From Halomicronema sp. CCY15110 (lineage in GTDB: Bacteria; Cyanobacteriota; Cyanobacteriia; Phormidesmidales; Phormidesmidaceae): 64,000 bases of DNA. The translations under genes and the position numbers were made by a program. Under the pieces are notes generated by a model. The model worked only from the letters and a program-made list of their open reading frames with translations. It was not told the DNA's origin and ran no database searches. Below are positions 15,799-25,348 of this stretch, in pieces (position 1 is the first letter of the stretch; each line of letters starts with the position of its first letter). Location of the stretch: the NCBI RefSeq assembly GCF_016888165.1, contig NZ_JACSWC010000425.1, positions 16,012-80,011 of the forward strand, in the 5' to 3' direction.

Positions 15799-18078
15799 GT
15801 GAAGCGCATGGGCTATCAAGACTTCTTCAATCAAGTCACGGGATTTGCTCCGTATCCCTGGCAAGAAAACCTTTCTAATTGGAATGGCGAGACGATCGCG
15901 GTCGTAGCCGCGCCCACTGGTGCTGGGAAAGAATCAGGAGCGGTAACTCCCTGGCTTTATGCTCACAGCCAAGGTAAGCCAGTACCAACGCGATTAGTTT
16001 ATGCTCTGCCAACGCGATCGCTCGTTGATCAGGTCTATGCCAATATTCAAAAGGTCGTTGAGAAGTCCGGGCTAGAGGATATCAAGGTTTACTGCCTCAA
16101 AGGCGGGCAAGTTGAGCATGGCTTTGAGCAAGATCTGACCCAACCCGCGATTCTAGTTGGCACCCAAGATCAGCTGCTGTCACGGGCACTGAATCGAGGT
16201 TTCGGTGTTTCCTGGGGGCAACGACCAATACACTGTGCCGCCCTGACAAACGACTGCCGCTGGATTCTTGATGAGATTCAGTTAACCGGGGTGGCCTATT
16301 CCACCCTGGCGCAGCTCTACAAGCACTGGCGCACGCTGGGCACCTACGGGCCGATGCAGCTGTGCTTGATGTCAGCCACGTTTGACGATGCGCCACTGAG
16401 AAAAGAGAACTTAGCCTTCGATCGCTTTGAGCTGAGCGATGCCGACTTCGACAACAAAACGCTGAGCGCCAAGATAAAACGGCCAAAGCCTGTCTTTCAA
16501 ACCAGTGTCGAGACCATCGAGGATGTAGCGGATCTGTCCAAGGCTAAGCACGTCCCAGGAACGCTGTCGCTGGTAGTAGTCAATACGGTGGCGCGAGCGC
16601 GGGAAATCGGCGAGCTGTTGAAAGACCTTGATCCCCTGGTAATTCACAGCCGGTTTCTAGGGATTGACCGCGAGGAGCGACAGAAGCGGCTCTACGGCTA
16701 CCAGGGCTTGATTATCTCTACCCAGGTGGTTGAAGCAGGCGTAGATCTCGACGCCGAACTGCTGATTACCGAGCTGTGCCCCTGGTCGTCGTTTGTGCAA
16801 CGCTGCGGGCGCTGTGGCCGGAAGCGGACGGACAATCCCGTAGAAATTCACTGGCTGGACTACCGGGAGGGCTGGAAGCCTGTCCCCTACAGCAAGGAGG
16901 AATGCCAGGACACCCGCGATCGCTTGCTCAAGCTAGCCGACGCCAACCTCGATGCGCTATCTCACATTCCCCTGCCGGACCTCAAGCTTGATGGTCCTCC
17001 ACTTCTCCAAAGCGATGTCGAGACATTCTTTTGCACCCACTACAAGAAACGCGACGCCCGCCTATCTGCGACGGCTCCGAAATATGTGCGAGACGTGAAA
17101 TCCTTCACGGTTTCGGTTCTTTGGTCAACCGAGCCGCCCAAGCGGCTGCCTCACCAAAGGTACGTCTGCCCAGTTCCCACAGAGGAACTTAAGAAGTTTT
17201 GCCAATCTCATAACGTCAATTATCGGGTCTGGGGCGAAGACGATTGGGAGCCCAAGCTGATCGAGAACGGTGATGTCGTTTGGCTGCCGTTGGCGGCTGG
17301 CGGTTACTCGCACCAAGTTGGCTGGACAGGTAATCCAGATGACAAGCCGAAGGATTCCCCCATCCAAATCGAGCCAAAGTACAACGATCCTCACTACAAA
17401 ATCAATCTAGCGCTTGGAACCCACCTTAAAGATACTGAGGATGCATTCAGAGGACTGATTCCCCATTTCAAGGGATTCATTCCCCATCTTCAAAAGCTAG
17501 GACTACCCGAAAGTCTCATTGCGGAGCTATGTCGCTGTGCTCGCTGGCATGACTGGGGTAAGGCCCATCCCACCTGGCAGGCTTATGCCAATGCAGAGCA
17601 CTTCCAAGAGAAGTATCTAGCCAAATCGACTGACTATCAGCACTGGAGCGCCTTAAAGGGTTTCCGGCATGAACTTGCCAGTGCCTTTGCCGCTGCCGAC
17701 CAGGGCGCTCCTTTCCTGGCCCAGTATCTGATTGCTGCACACCACGGCAAGGTGCGCGACAGCCTGCTGCCCCCGCACCCTAGTGAGCGCCTGAACCCTC
17801 AGGTCTTGCGAGGTGTCGAGCTAGGTACGTCCTTACCGCTGGTAGAGATTGCCGATGAGGGCATGGTCATTGAAACGCTCCCTGAAGTGACGCTGGCATT
17901 TCCAGATAAGCCCGACCGCTGGAGCCGACGGGTCAAAGAGCTGCTGCGAGAATACGGACCCTATCGACTCATCTACCTCGAAGCCCTGATTCGCAACGCC
18001 GACATTCAAGCATCCAAGTTTCGAGACGAGAACTACTTAAACGAGGAAGGAGCTAATGATAACAACTGCAACGGCTAG
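15799..18078 (+). CDS. cas3: Cas3 helicase-nuclease, type I-G (C-terminal HD)
   Basis: A 759-residue Cas3. Helicase motifs: Walker A APTGAGKE (~38-45), DEIQ box in WILDEIQLTG (~155-164), LMSATF (motif III), STQVVEAGVDLD and VQRCGRCGRKR (motifs V/VI). The HD nuclease follows at the C-terminus: RWHDWGKAHPTW (~580-591), HELASAF and IAAHHGKVR. Helicase before HD is the arrangement of type I-G (formerly I-U). The start may be GTG 15799 (GAAGG at 15790-15794) or ATG 15808 (MGYQDFFNQVTG). It overlaps csx17 by 23 nt. In the cell it would be recruited by Cascade to unwind and degrade target DNA. Confidence 0.93.
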   Translation: MKRMGYQDFFNQVTGFAPYPWQENLSNWNGETIAVVAAPTGAGKESGAVTPWLYAHSQGKPVPTRLVYALPTRSLVDQVYANIQKVVEKSGLEDIKVYCLKGGQVEHGFEQDLTQPAILVGTQDQLLSRALNRGFGVSWGQRPIHCAALTNDCRWILDEIQLTGVAYSTLAQLYKHWRTLGTYGPMQLCLMSATFDDAPLRKENLAFDRFELSDADFDNKTLSAKIKRPKPVFQTSVETIEDVADLSKAKHVPGTLSLVVVNTVARAREIGELLKDLDPLVIHSRFLGIDREERQKRLYGYQGLIISTQVVEAGVDLDAELLITELCPWSSFVQRCGRCGRKRTDNPVEIHWLDYREGWKPVPYSKEECQDTRDRLLKLADANLDALSHIPLPDLKLDGPPLLQSDVETFFCTHYKKRDARLSATAPKYVRDVKSFTVSVLWSTEPPKRLPHQRYVCPVPTEELKKFCQSHNVNYRVWGEDDWEPKLIENGDVVWLPLAAGGYSHQVGWTGNPDDKPKDSPIQIEPKYNDPHYKINLALGTHLKDTEDAFRGLIPHFKGFIPHLQKLGLPESLIAELCRCARWHDWGKAHPTWQAYANAEHFQEKYLAKSTDYQHWSALKGFRHELASAFAAADQGAPFLAQYLIAAHHGKVRDSLLPPHPSERLNPQVLRGVELGTSLPLVEIADEGMVIETLPEVTLAFPDKPDRWSRRVKELLREYGPYRLIYLEALIRNADIQASKFRDENYLNEEGANDNNCNG

Positions 18079-20098
18079 GGCCGTCGCTTTCCCTCACCTG
18101 TTACCCACTACCGCGATCGGCTGGCTCAAGGCCATTGGCCTACTGCGGCTTTCGGGCGCTACAGGCTATTGGGAAAACGACTGCTTTTACCTGGAAATCG
18201 ATTCTGCTGAGGAACTGGTCGAGAACATGCTCACCAGTTACCAGCCCAAGCCTTTTGTCAGTCCCTGGAACAGCTACAGCCTGTTCAATAAGGAGGATGG
18301 CCTCGAAACCGTTTTGGCGTCCCAGTCCGAGCGCTATGAACTGATGCGAGAGGGCTACCAAGCGCTACAAACGGCTCTGGAGTCCTTGGACACACAGGGG
18401 CAAAGCTCGGCTCAGAAAAAGCTGACGATGATGGATACCTTATCGCGTCAGGTCCACAATCCCTACTGGCAGGAGTGGAGAAAGGCGGTCGGGATGCTGA
18501 CGGACACAAAAAAGGGACCCCGGTTTCTCTGTAATGACCTGCTAGGGACGGGGGGCAATGTTGGCACGACAGACTTTTGTACAGTCTACTTCCAGGTATG
18601 CAGTCAGCTCTGGAATTTAGAAACCGGGGAGCCTGCACCAGAGACCGAAGCCTACATCCGAGCATCGGTACTAGGCGAGCCGTTATCCAACACCCTGATG
18701 CTTCAGGGCCTGCTGGGGCATACCTACCCAGCTGCCGACTACTTCGATGATTTGGCTCCCTCTGCGACTTCTCAGGCAGACTATCTCGACAACGGCGGGC
18801 GATCGTCGCAGCTGGCGAACCCCATTGATCTGGTCCTGTATCTGGAGGGAGCCACGACCTTTGCAGGCAATCCTACTGCCCTCAGCGAAGTCCAGCAGGA
18901 GGGCGATCAGGAGCGGACGATCGCATGCTATCCGCTACTGCTGGAGGTCAACTCAGGTAGCGCCGACACTAGCGATCGCACCGGACGCGCCTATGAGGTC
19001 TGGCTGCCTCTTTGGGATGAGCCCCTGGACTGGCAAGAATTTCAGGAGTTGGCAACTGAGGACTTGTCGTTTCGCCTGAAGCATCAGGTTGTCGATACCC
19101 TCGACATGCTGGATGCAATTACCCAAGTAGACGAAGGGCGCGGACTATCTCGATATTCCCGGTTCGGCCTCTGGACCCGCAAAGGGCAGGGAAAATACCT
19201 GATTCATGTGGGTCTGGCCGCTCCTGGGGCAACGGATATTGGCGCAGAGCTGAGGCATTGGCAGCTGAAAGCACGTCCCAGTGACAACCAATCGCAGGCT
19301 CAATACAACCTGCTCACGGCAATTCATAAGGCGCTCTATCGCCTTCAACAGGGTAATGCTGAAGCCACGACTGTGATTCGCCTGCTAGGGCAACTAGAAC
19401 TACTCCACAGCCGGATTCAACCTAGCGTTCCGCCCGTGCCGCAACTCAAAGCGACTTGGATTGAGGCAGTTTATGGGGAGCTTCCCATCTACGAGGTAGA
19501 GCTGGCGACTGCTCTGGCTAGTACCTCGCTAACCCATGAAGATTCTGGCCACTCTCAAGACCTACGACGATCGCTCTCCTCAGCTCGCTATTCCCCTAAT
19601 AAGAAAACCTGGTTTTGGAGCAATGACCACACCCACAAACTCAAAACCTCTTCCTTAGAAGCATTTTGTATCTCCCTGCTCAAGTTGTGGCAGGAGACAC
19701 CAGAGCGACATCCAGCTCATGGCTGGCAGTTTTGGGCGAGCCCAGACGCGATCGCGACATTCATTGCCGGACAAACCAACGATCAGCTGATTCTGGAGCT
19801 GGCGATCGGGTTTGCCCTGTGCCGAATCCCCAAAAAACTTGGGGACTACTCCGCCAAGCTACCACTACCAGAGCCCTACAAGTATGCAGCCTCGCTTCAA
19901 TGGACCCCTGACACCAATCTGACGATGCAGACGATTAACGCGCTGATGGCGGGAGCTACTACGCCATTGCAGCGACAGCTATCGGTTGTTCAGAAACCTA
20001 CAGTCTTGCCCCCCAGAATTGCCAGTGGCGATCGCAGCGCTCTGGCCCTTGTGTTCCCTTGTAAACCCTTCTATACCTTTGGAGAATCCCATGATTAA
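18056..20098 (+). CDS. csx17: Csx17, large subunit (Cas8-type) of type I-G Cascade
   Basis: A 680-residue protein. ATG 18056 has a strong AGGAAGGAG site inside the end of cas3. The N-terminus, FPHLLPTTAIGWLKAIGLLR, is a Csx17 hallmark. Further regions include PRFLCNDLLGTGGNVGTTDF and a C-terminal helical part. Csx17 is the I-G counterpart of Cas8, expected to read the PAM and recruit Cas3. Position between cas3 and csb1 is diagnostic. Length is near the family norm. It ends 8 nt inside csb1. Confidence 0.88.
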   Translation: MITTATARAVAFPHLLPTTAIGWLKAIGLLRLSGATGYWENDCFYLEIDSAEELVENMLTSYQPKPFVSPWNSYSLFNKEDGLETVLASQSERYELMREGYQALQTALESLDTQGQSSAQKKLTMMDTLSRQVHNPYWQEWRKAVGMLTDTKKGPRFLCNDLLGTGGNVGTTDFCTVYFQVCSQLWNLETGEPAPETEAYIRASVLGEPLSNTLMLQGLLGHTYPAADYFDDLAPSATSQADYLDNGGRSSQLANPIDLVLYLEGATTFAGNPTALSEVQQEGDQERTIACYPLLLEVNSGSADTSDRTGRAYEVWLPLWDEPLDWQEFQELATEDLSFRLKHQVVDTLDMLDAITQVDEGRGLSRYSRFGLWTRKGQGKYLIHVGLAAPGATDIGAELRHWQLKARPSDNQSQAQYNLLTAIHKALYRLQQGNAEATTVIRLLGQLELLHSRIQPSVPPVPQLKATWIEAVYGELPIYEVELATALASTSLTHEDSGHSQDLRRSLSSARYSPNKKTWFWSNDHTHKLKTSSLEAFCISLLKLWQETPERHPAHGWQFWASPDAIATFIAGQTNDQLILELAIGFALCRIPKKLGDYSAKLPLPEPYKYAASLQWTPDTNLTMQTINALMAGATTPLQRQLSVVQKPTVLPPRIASGDRSALALVFPCKPFYTFGESHD

Positions 20099-21092
20099 TG
20101 TCATCACCGTTGAGTTTGAATCCGCTCTGCCCACTGTTAAGCCGCCCACGTTTCTAGATGTGGGCGTCTCCCAGGCTTACTTGCCCTGGGAGCAGCGCTA
20201 CGACGTGCTGCTACATACCCCCCAGGCCACCGCGAACCTGATTGAAGCCAGCGTTTGGGACGCAGTAAATCATGCTCTAGTGCCGGAGCTGGAAGGCATG
20301 CCCTTCGTTGAGATTTACACAAAGTCGGGGCAGTACGTAGCCAGCACCCTCGATTTACCCCACCGTCTCGGCACAGGCTACCTGCTCAAAAACAAAGAAG
20401 CCAAGTTAGATGGAGAGCGATTTCGAGAAGGGCTACGAGAGCGCATTAGAAAACAAGGCGTGTACTCAGCCGTGTTTGCGCTGTGCCCCATGAGTATTGT
20501 CCTGGGCAGCTTCTACACCCATATTGCCGGGGTCTATCGGATTCCCCGCGTACTCTCTGGTGAGTTTGTAGCTGAAAATGCCGTGTCGATGCCTACGGGT
20601 GGCGCTGTTCATGATCCGGTTTCGGCTCGGGGGATGGGAGTGAACATCAAACAAATGTTTGCTATCAGCCGAGATAAGAAGGGCGAAAAAGATAAAGCCA
20701 TCAGCAAGCCCAGTGAAGCTGGACTTGGGAACATCGTTTATGTGCGAGAAAGTTTCAAGGCAGAGCGCTATGTAGGCCGCTTCGTGATTGATACCCGTCT
20801 GGCAGAGAAGTCGAATCTAGCCCCTGAAGCCAAGCACCTGATTCGAGTCCTCAGTGAGTACCTGGTCTCGCGTCTACTGTCGGAGACGGTAACCCTGCGA
20901 ACAGAGTGCTATCTGACTCCGGTGGAGATTACCTGCTCGAACAAGCAGGAACTGCCGACTTTGGACAAGGCAGCAGCCGATGTCAAGCAGGCAATCCAAG
21001 ACTGTGCGGAGCTATTCGAGAAAGTACGTGTCGAGGTTCCTGATGACCAAGTGGACTTTGACGATGCCTCTGAAGATGACGCGGCAGCTTAG
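20091..21092 (+). CDS. csb1: Csb1, Cas7-type backbone subunit (GSU0053 family)
   Basis: A 333-residue protein from ATG 20091 (MINVITVEFESALPTVKPPT). This start lies 8 nt inside csx17 and is preceded by a TTGGAG ribosome site. Motifs such as DSAHRLGTGY-like DLPHRLGTGYLLKNKEA, YRIPRVLSGEFVAENA and GLGNIVYVRESFKAERYVG fit Csb1. It should form the helical backbone that coats the crRNA. The C-terminus is acidic (DDQVDFDDASEDDAAA). Located third in the cas operon. Confidence 0.9.
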   Translation: MINVITVEFESALPTVKPPTFLDVGVSQAYLPWEQRYDVLLHTPQATANLIEASVWDAVNHALVPELEGMPFVEIYTKSGQYVASTLDLPHRLGTGYLLKNKEAKLDGERFREGLRERIRKQGVYSAVFALCPMSIVLGSFYTHIAGVYRIPRVLSGEFVAENAVSMPTGGAVHDPVSARGMGVNIKQMFAISRDKKGEKDKAISKPSEAGLGNIVYVRESFKAERYVGRFVIDTRLAEKSNLAPEAKHLIRVLSEYLVSRLLSETVTLRTECYLTPVEITCSNKQELPTLDKAAADVKQAIQDCAELFEKVRVEVPDDQVDFDDASEDDAAA

Positions 21093-21154
21093 CCATTCAA
21101 CCGACTCACTGACCATCCCTCAGCTTAGAGGTACTAGCTATTCAGGACAGACTC

Positions 21155-22669
21155 ATGATCCATATTCAGGTTGATTTTCACACCAACCAGTACCAGGCCT
21201 GCGCCTGGGGCAATCACCATTCCGAAGGCGTTATCGACTGGCCCCCCGCTCCCTGGCGGCTCTTGCGGGCGATCGCGGCAGGCAGCTACAACGTTCACCT
21301 AGCAGAAAAGCACCTGCCAACACTCAAACAGTTGCTCCACAAGCTGGCAGCAGTTCTCCCGAGCTACACTTTGCCGCCGACGACTTATATTCAGCATCGC
21401 AGTCCTCGTCCTCAAGTGAATTCCAAAACGGCCAAGGTCGTGCCGGGGAAAACCCTTTATTCAGCAGGGCTGCTGATGTCGAGTGAGCACAGCCAGCTGT
21501 TTATCCACTGGCCAGTTGAGTTATCAGATAGCGAGGAGCTGGTACTACAGCTGTGTCTATCAGGTCTTACTTATCTAGGACGGCGAGAGGCAGCGGCAAC
21601 ACTGAGCTTAGTGGAAGCAGCACCAGAACCCAACGCGGAGGCGGATCCGGGTGGTACGCGCATCGTGGCGATCGCTGCTGCTGATCAAGATCAAGAGGCG
21701 CTTTGGGAGGCGCTGAACCTTTCTGCTCATGAAAATTATGGGGAAAATCGTTCAGCAGTGTTTCCGGGTATCCAGCAGGCGACCTATCGGGTCGAGGTTA
21801 CTGATCCTAAACGGAATGCTACCTCTTGGCCAAAACAGCATGTGGTAACTCTGGCTGTCAATCCAGTAAGCTCTCCTCGATTGCCGATGAAGCTTGCTTT
21901 AAAGCTGACGAATCGACTGCACCAAAGCCTGGTGAGCCGCTGCCCCCACCAGGTGTTCACCGGACAAGAGATGGGGCAGCTTAGCTATGACCACAATCAC
22001 ACCATCATTCAGTGTGTTGCTGATTCAACGGGTCGGTACGTTGAGTCGCTGAAGCTTTACAGTCATGATGGTTATGACGCTTCACATTTGGCTGTAATTT
22101 CCACCTGCAATTATTTGCAAGGAGTTGCAAGAGGGTACGACATCTCACTATCACTGGTGGACTTGGGTAGTTTCGAAGAGACTGTTCAGGATTGGGGATC
22201 TTCTACGCCATTCTTTTTATCCCGGTTTCCAGCAGTGCGACGGGGTAAACCTCGCATGTTAACCGAGCAATATCAAAAGGATGGACCTGAGCATCAGGTG
22301 CTGCGCTATCTTCAGTTTCTTCCTTGGGTAGGATTAAAAGGAGAAGCTCATTATAGGGAGCATGATCAAGGGCTAGCGCTTTATTTAAACAATGCTCTAG
22401 CAGCAGTGGTTTCCTGTGAACCGTTTCCACAATTTTGGGAATGGGCTGCGGACAGAAATCCAGATAAAACGGAGCAACCAAAGGGTAAAAAGGTTGGACG
22501 GATCGGGTATCGCGTTTACCTGAGTTTTACTGAGCCTGTGAAGGGTCCGATCTTGTTGGGGTATGCAGCTCATTATGGATTGGGAGCGATGCAGCCTATG
22601 CGCGAGCGGGTAGGTGTTCAGGGGCCAATTGAGCAGAACGTAACTTGTACAGTGGTTTTGGCTGATTAG
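21155..22669 (+). CDS. csb2: Csb2, Cas5-Cas6 fusion of type I-G (GSU0054 family)
   Basis: A 504-residue protein beginning IHIQVDFHTNQYQACAWGNH, then EGVIDWPPAPWRLLRAIAAG, the characteristic Csb2 N-terminus (Cas5-like RAMP). The C-terminal part carries the Cas6-like domain expected to cut the repeat RNA; GAMQPMRERVGV near the end is probably part of the last RAMP strand-helix unit. It sits 62 bp after csb1 and is followed directly by the leader and array. No cas4/cas1 or cas2 gene follows, unlike complete I-G loci. Confidence 0.9.
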   Translation: MIHIQVDFHTNQYQACAWGNHHSEGVIDWPPAPWRLLRAIAAGSYNVHLAEKHLPTLKQLLHKLAAVLPSYTLPPTTYIQHRSPRPQVNSKTAKVVPGKTLYSAGLLMSSEHSQLFIHWPVELSDSEELVLQLCLSGLTYLGRREAAATLSLVEAAPEPNAEADPGGTRIVAIAAADQDQEALWEALNLSAHENYGENRSAVFPGIQQATYRVEVTDPKRNATSWPKQHVVTLAVNPVSSPRLPMKLALKLTNRLHQSLVSRCPHQVFTGQEMGQLSYDHNHTIIQCVADSTGRYVESLKLYSHDGYDASHLAVISTCNYLQGVARGYDISLSLVDLGSFEETVQDWGSSTPFFLSRFPAVRRGKPRMLTEQYQKDGPEHQVLRYLQFLPWVGLKGEAHYREHDQGLALYLNNALAAVVSCEPFPQFWEWAADRNPDKTEQPKGKKVGRIGYRVYLSFTEPVKGPILLGYAAHYGLGAMQPMRERVGVQGPIEQNVTCTVVLAD

Positions 22670-22834
22670 CGCTGTAATGATCCGCGCAATCTCTAAAACC
22701 CCTATAGGAAAAGCGATGTAGTGACGCAAGTGACTTTTATTTTTGTAGCGCTTTGAGATGATTGACTTAGTTTTTAGGGATTCGCGCACTTGTACCTTGA
22801 AAACCAAATACATTAAGGCTTCTGGATGCCAGCC
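22670..22834 (+). promoter_or_regulatory. CRISPR leader
   Basis: A 165-bp A/T-richer segment between csb2 and the first repeat, without a gene. The array's only diverged repeat is at the far end, so this side is the leader. A TTGTAC box (22790) and a TACATT box (22810) are present, but their spacing is short, so no promoter is assigned. Confidence 0.65.
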
Positions 22835-24698
22835 GCTGAAATCCCTCTGCTACGAGGGACTGAATTGAAACTGGGGCGAGAACATTTAGCAAAGGAGAAC
22901 CAAGAGCTGAAATCCCTCTGCTACGAGGGACTGAATTGAAACCTTTGGCCGTGACTCTAAGGTGGCGGGCAAGCTCAGCTGAAATCCCTCTGCTACGAGG
23001 GACTGAATTGAAACGACTGGGAAAAGTTTAAGCGATTGATCGAAATTGGGCTGAAATCCCTCTGCTACGAGGGACTGAATTGAAACCCATTCCTCAGCAG
23101 CCGGTGGGCTGTTCTCGCCAGGGTTGCGAGCTGAAATCCCTCTGCTACGAGGGACTGAATTGAAACATGCCAGAAACCGAAGTTGTCGAAGTGGTGGACG
23201 ACGCTGAAATCCCTCTGCTACGAGGGACTGAATTGAAACAGCAGATCATCGGATGGTACGGCTGATATCTGATCGGCTGAAATCCCTCTGCTACGAGGGA
23301 CTGAATTGAAACCAGGCTCAGCAATTCAGAACTCTGAACGCTTCCTAGCTGAAATCCCTCTGCTACGAGGGACTGAATTGAAACAATATTGGCGATCGCT
23401 ATGTGGTGGTGATCTATGGCCCGCTGAAATCCCTCTGCTACGAGGGACTGAATTGAAACGTTTTCCCTGGATTTACATCAGCCTCAATGAGTGAAGCTGA
23501 AATCCCTCTGCTACGAGGGACTGAATTGAAACCTTCAGTCGTGGGCGGCATCCTACGGCGCTTTTTGGCTGAAATCCCTCTGCTACGAGGGACTGAATTG
23601 AAACAGCTACATCGTAACCGAGTGACGCGATAAAGCGAGCTGAAATCCCTCTGCTACGAGGGACTGAATTGAAACGATTGGGCAATCAATTTCTCGCGCC
23701 AACTGTTTGGCTGAAATCCCTCTGCTACGAGGGACTGAATTGAAACCTTCAGTATGGGCTCACCATCTTTGCGGCCCGCTCGCGCTGAAATCCCTCTGCT
23801 ACGAGGGACTGAATTGAAACTAGTGTGGCCGGTAGTGCCGGGGCCTACGAGTTTGCTGAAATCCCTCTGCTACGAGGGACTGAATTGAAACGGATGGCTC
23901 AACTATGAGCCGCACTGGGAAGCGTTTAGCTGAAATCCCTCTGCTACGAGGGACTGAATTGAAACGTCGCATAAATCCTAATCGTATGTTTTCCCCCAGG
24001 CTGAAATCCCTCTGCTACGAGGGACTGAATTGAAACGCGTAATGGCCCACGAATTCCACGAAGGCAACGCCCGCGACGCTGAAATCCCTCTGCTACGAGG
24101 GACTGAATTGAAACAACAGTTCAAGGCTTAGGCAGTGGGCGGATCGATTTGGAGCTGAAATCCCTCTGCTACGAGGGACTGAATTGAAACCCCCAAATCG
24201 CCGCCCGTGGCGGCGAGCGGGACGGGCTGAAATCCCTCTGCTACGAGGGACTGAATTGAAACGAGCAGCGACGGCAGCTTGAGATCAGAGAACGTATGCT
24301 GAAATCCCTCTGCTACGAGGGACTGAATTGAAACCACACTTGGTCTAGGTCAATTCTCTACAAAAAAAAGCTGAAATCCCTCTGCTACGAGGGACTGAAT
24401 TGAAACGTTTTGTTGGCAATGGTCGCAAGGGCACCCTTACGCGCTGAAATCCCTCTGCTACGAGGGACTGAATTGAAACCTATTCTGCTAGGACTCTTCC
24501 TTCCAATACTCCCGGGCTGAAATCCCTCTGCTACGAGGGACTGAATTGAAACGAACCCGAACAGGGCTTTGGTGGCTTCGTTGAGCAAGCTGAAATCCCT
24601 CTGCTACGAGGGACTGAATTGAAACTCGCTCGCTTGCGGAATGCAGTTGCCGTAGGGAGTCGCTGAAATCCCTCTGCTACGAGGGACTGGATTGAAAC
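22835..24698 (+). CRISPR. type I-G CRISPR array, 26 repeats and 25 spacers
   Basis: A 37-nt repeat beginning GCTGAAATCCCTCTGCTACG and ending AGGGACTGAATTGAAAC. It contains the hairpin CCCTC-TGCTAC-GAGGG and the 8-nt handle ATTGAAAC. The repeat starts I counted run from 22835 to 24662. Twenty-five copies are identical by eye. The last (24662-24698) has one A-to-G change (ACTGGATTG), marking the old, leader-distal end. Spacers are 34-43 nt, mostly 34-37. They show no obvious match to each other or to the window, judged by eye only. The array is oriented like the cas operon. Confidence 0.98.
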
Positions 24699-24903
24699 AA
24701 AGGTGAGGGAGCTTGAGATATTTTTCAAAAGCCTATACCTAGACTGCACTTCTGTATTGATGCTGCCAAGGCATAACACTAGGCTGAAATTTTGTAGTGT
24801 AAGTCTTTGTGTAATATTCAACCCCCTCCTAACCTGAGTCGGAGTGATCGGTGCCCAGCGATATTCATGTCAAGGACACTTACACTATACTTACACTAAA
24901 TTT
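24699..24903. other. array trailer with repeated ACTTACACTA boxes
   Basis: A 205-bp gene-free stretch. ACTTACACTA occurs twice in direct orientation (24878-24887 and 24889-24898) and once inverted as TAGTGTAAGT (24795-24804). Such spaced boxes could be protein-binding sites, iteron-like or operator. No replication gene is adjacent. Confidence 0.5.
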
Positions 24904-25224
24904 TTACCTACCTTGCTGCGCCTTCCCCAGATACTTAGACCGCAGCTTGCCTCCCTGCCAGTAGCGCAGATAAAGGTACGGCCCATGCCTCTTATTGCCA
25001 CGGGGAATGTACTTCGCTTCAATGTGGCCTCTCGATCCTTGCGGCGATCGCTGTTTGGGTTCATCTCTGCTGCCGTCGCCCTCCGATTCAGGTTCAGAGG
25101 GTTCTTGGGGCGTTTCCAGGGCTTCGATCAGTCCTCCCAGTGCAGCCTGAAGTTCCCGCAGGTCGGCCAGTTTCCAGGCAGCGAGGGAGGGGAGAAGCTT
25201 GTCGGTCAGGGATTTTGAGGGCAT
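24904..25224 (-). CDS. DUF6788-like small protein
   Basis: A 106-residue protein from ATG 25224 (MPSKSLTDKLLPSLAAWKLA). A longer frame from a GTG at 25278 would place the inverted repeat at 25230-25277 inside the gene, so the shorter start is preferred. The C-terminal ~35 residues (RHGPYLYLRYWQGGKLRSKY, then LGK) match the short aromatic motif of DUF6788-type proteins, common on cyanobacterial plasmids and mobile DNA. The middle is acidic and disordered. Function is unknown. It lies downstream of parA-parB on the same strand. Confidence 0.6.
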   Translation of the reverse strand: MPSKSLTDKLLPSLAAWKLADLRELQAALGGLIEALETPQEPSEPESEGDGSRDEPKQRSPQGSRGHIEAKYIPRGNKRHGPYLYLRYWQGGKLRSKYLGKAQQGR

Positions 25225-25229
25225 CGTTT

Positions 25230-25277
25230 TGTTAGGGAATGCTTTTGCTATTCCACCCCTTATTTTATTCCCTAACA
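25230..25277. promoter_or_regulatory. 11-bp inverted repeat upstream of the DUF6788-like gene
   Basis: TGTTAGGGAAT (25230-25240) and ATTCCCTAACA (25267-25277) are perfect inverted copies 26 bp apart, directly before ATG 25224. This placement suits an operator for autoregulation of the small gene. Confidence 0.55.
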
Positions 25278-25348
25278 CTTTTTGGTGAGATCGCCATTAT
25301 GCGCCTGTCTGCCGTCAGTCCTGGTAGCATCGGCTATCTATCCCCTGC

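Noticed and set aside
24783..24790. GCTGAAAT after the last repeat, as a possible further degenerate repeat
   Set aside because: Only eight bases match, there is no hairpin or 3' handle, and the distance is not a repeat-spacer period.
23306..24821. Open frames across the CRISPR array encoding repeated peptides such as SIQSLVAEGFQ
   Set aside because: They are translations of the 37-nt repeat in frames that happen to lack stops; no ribosome sites or domains.
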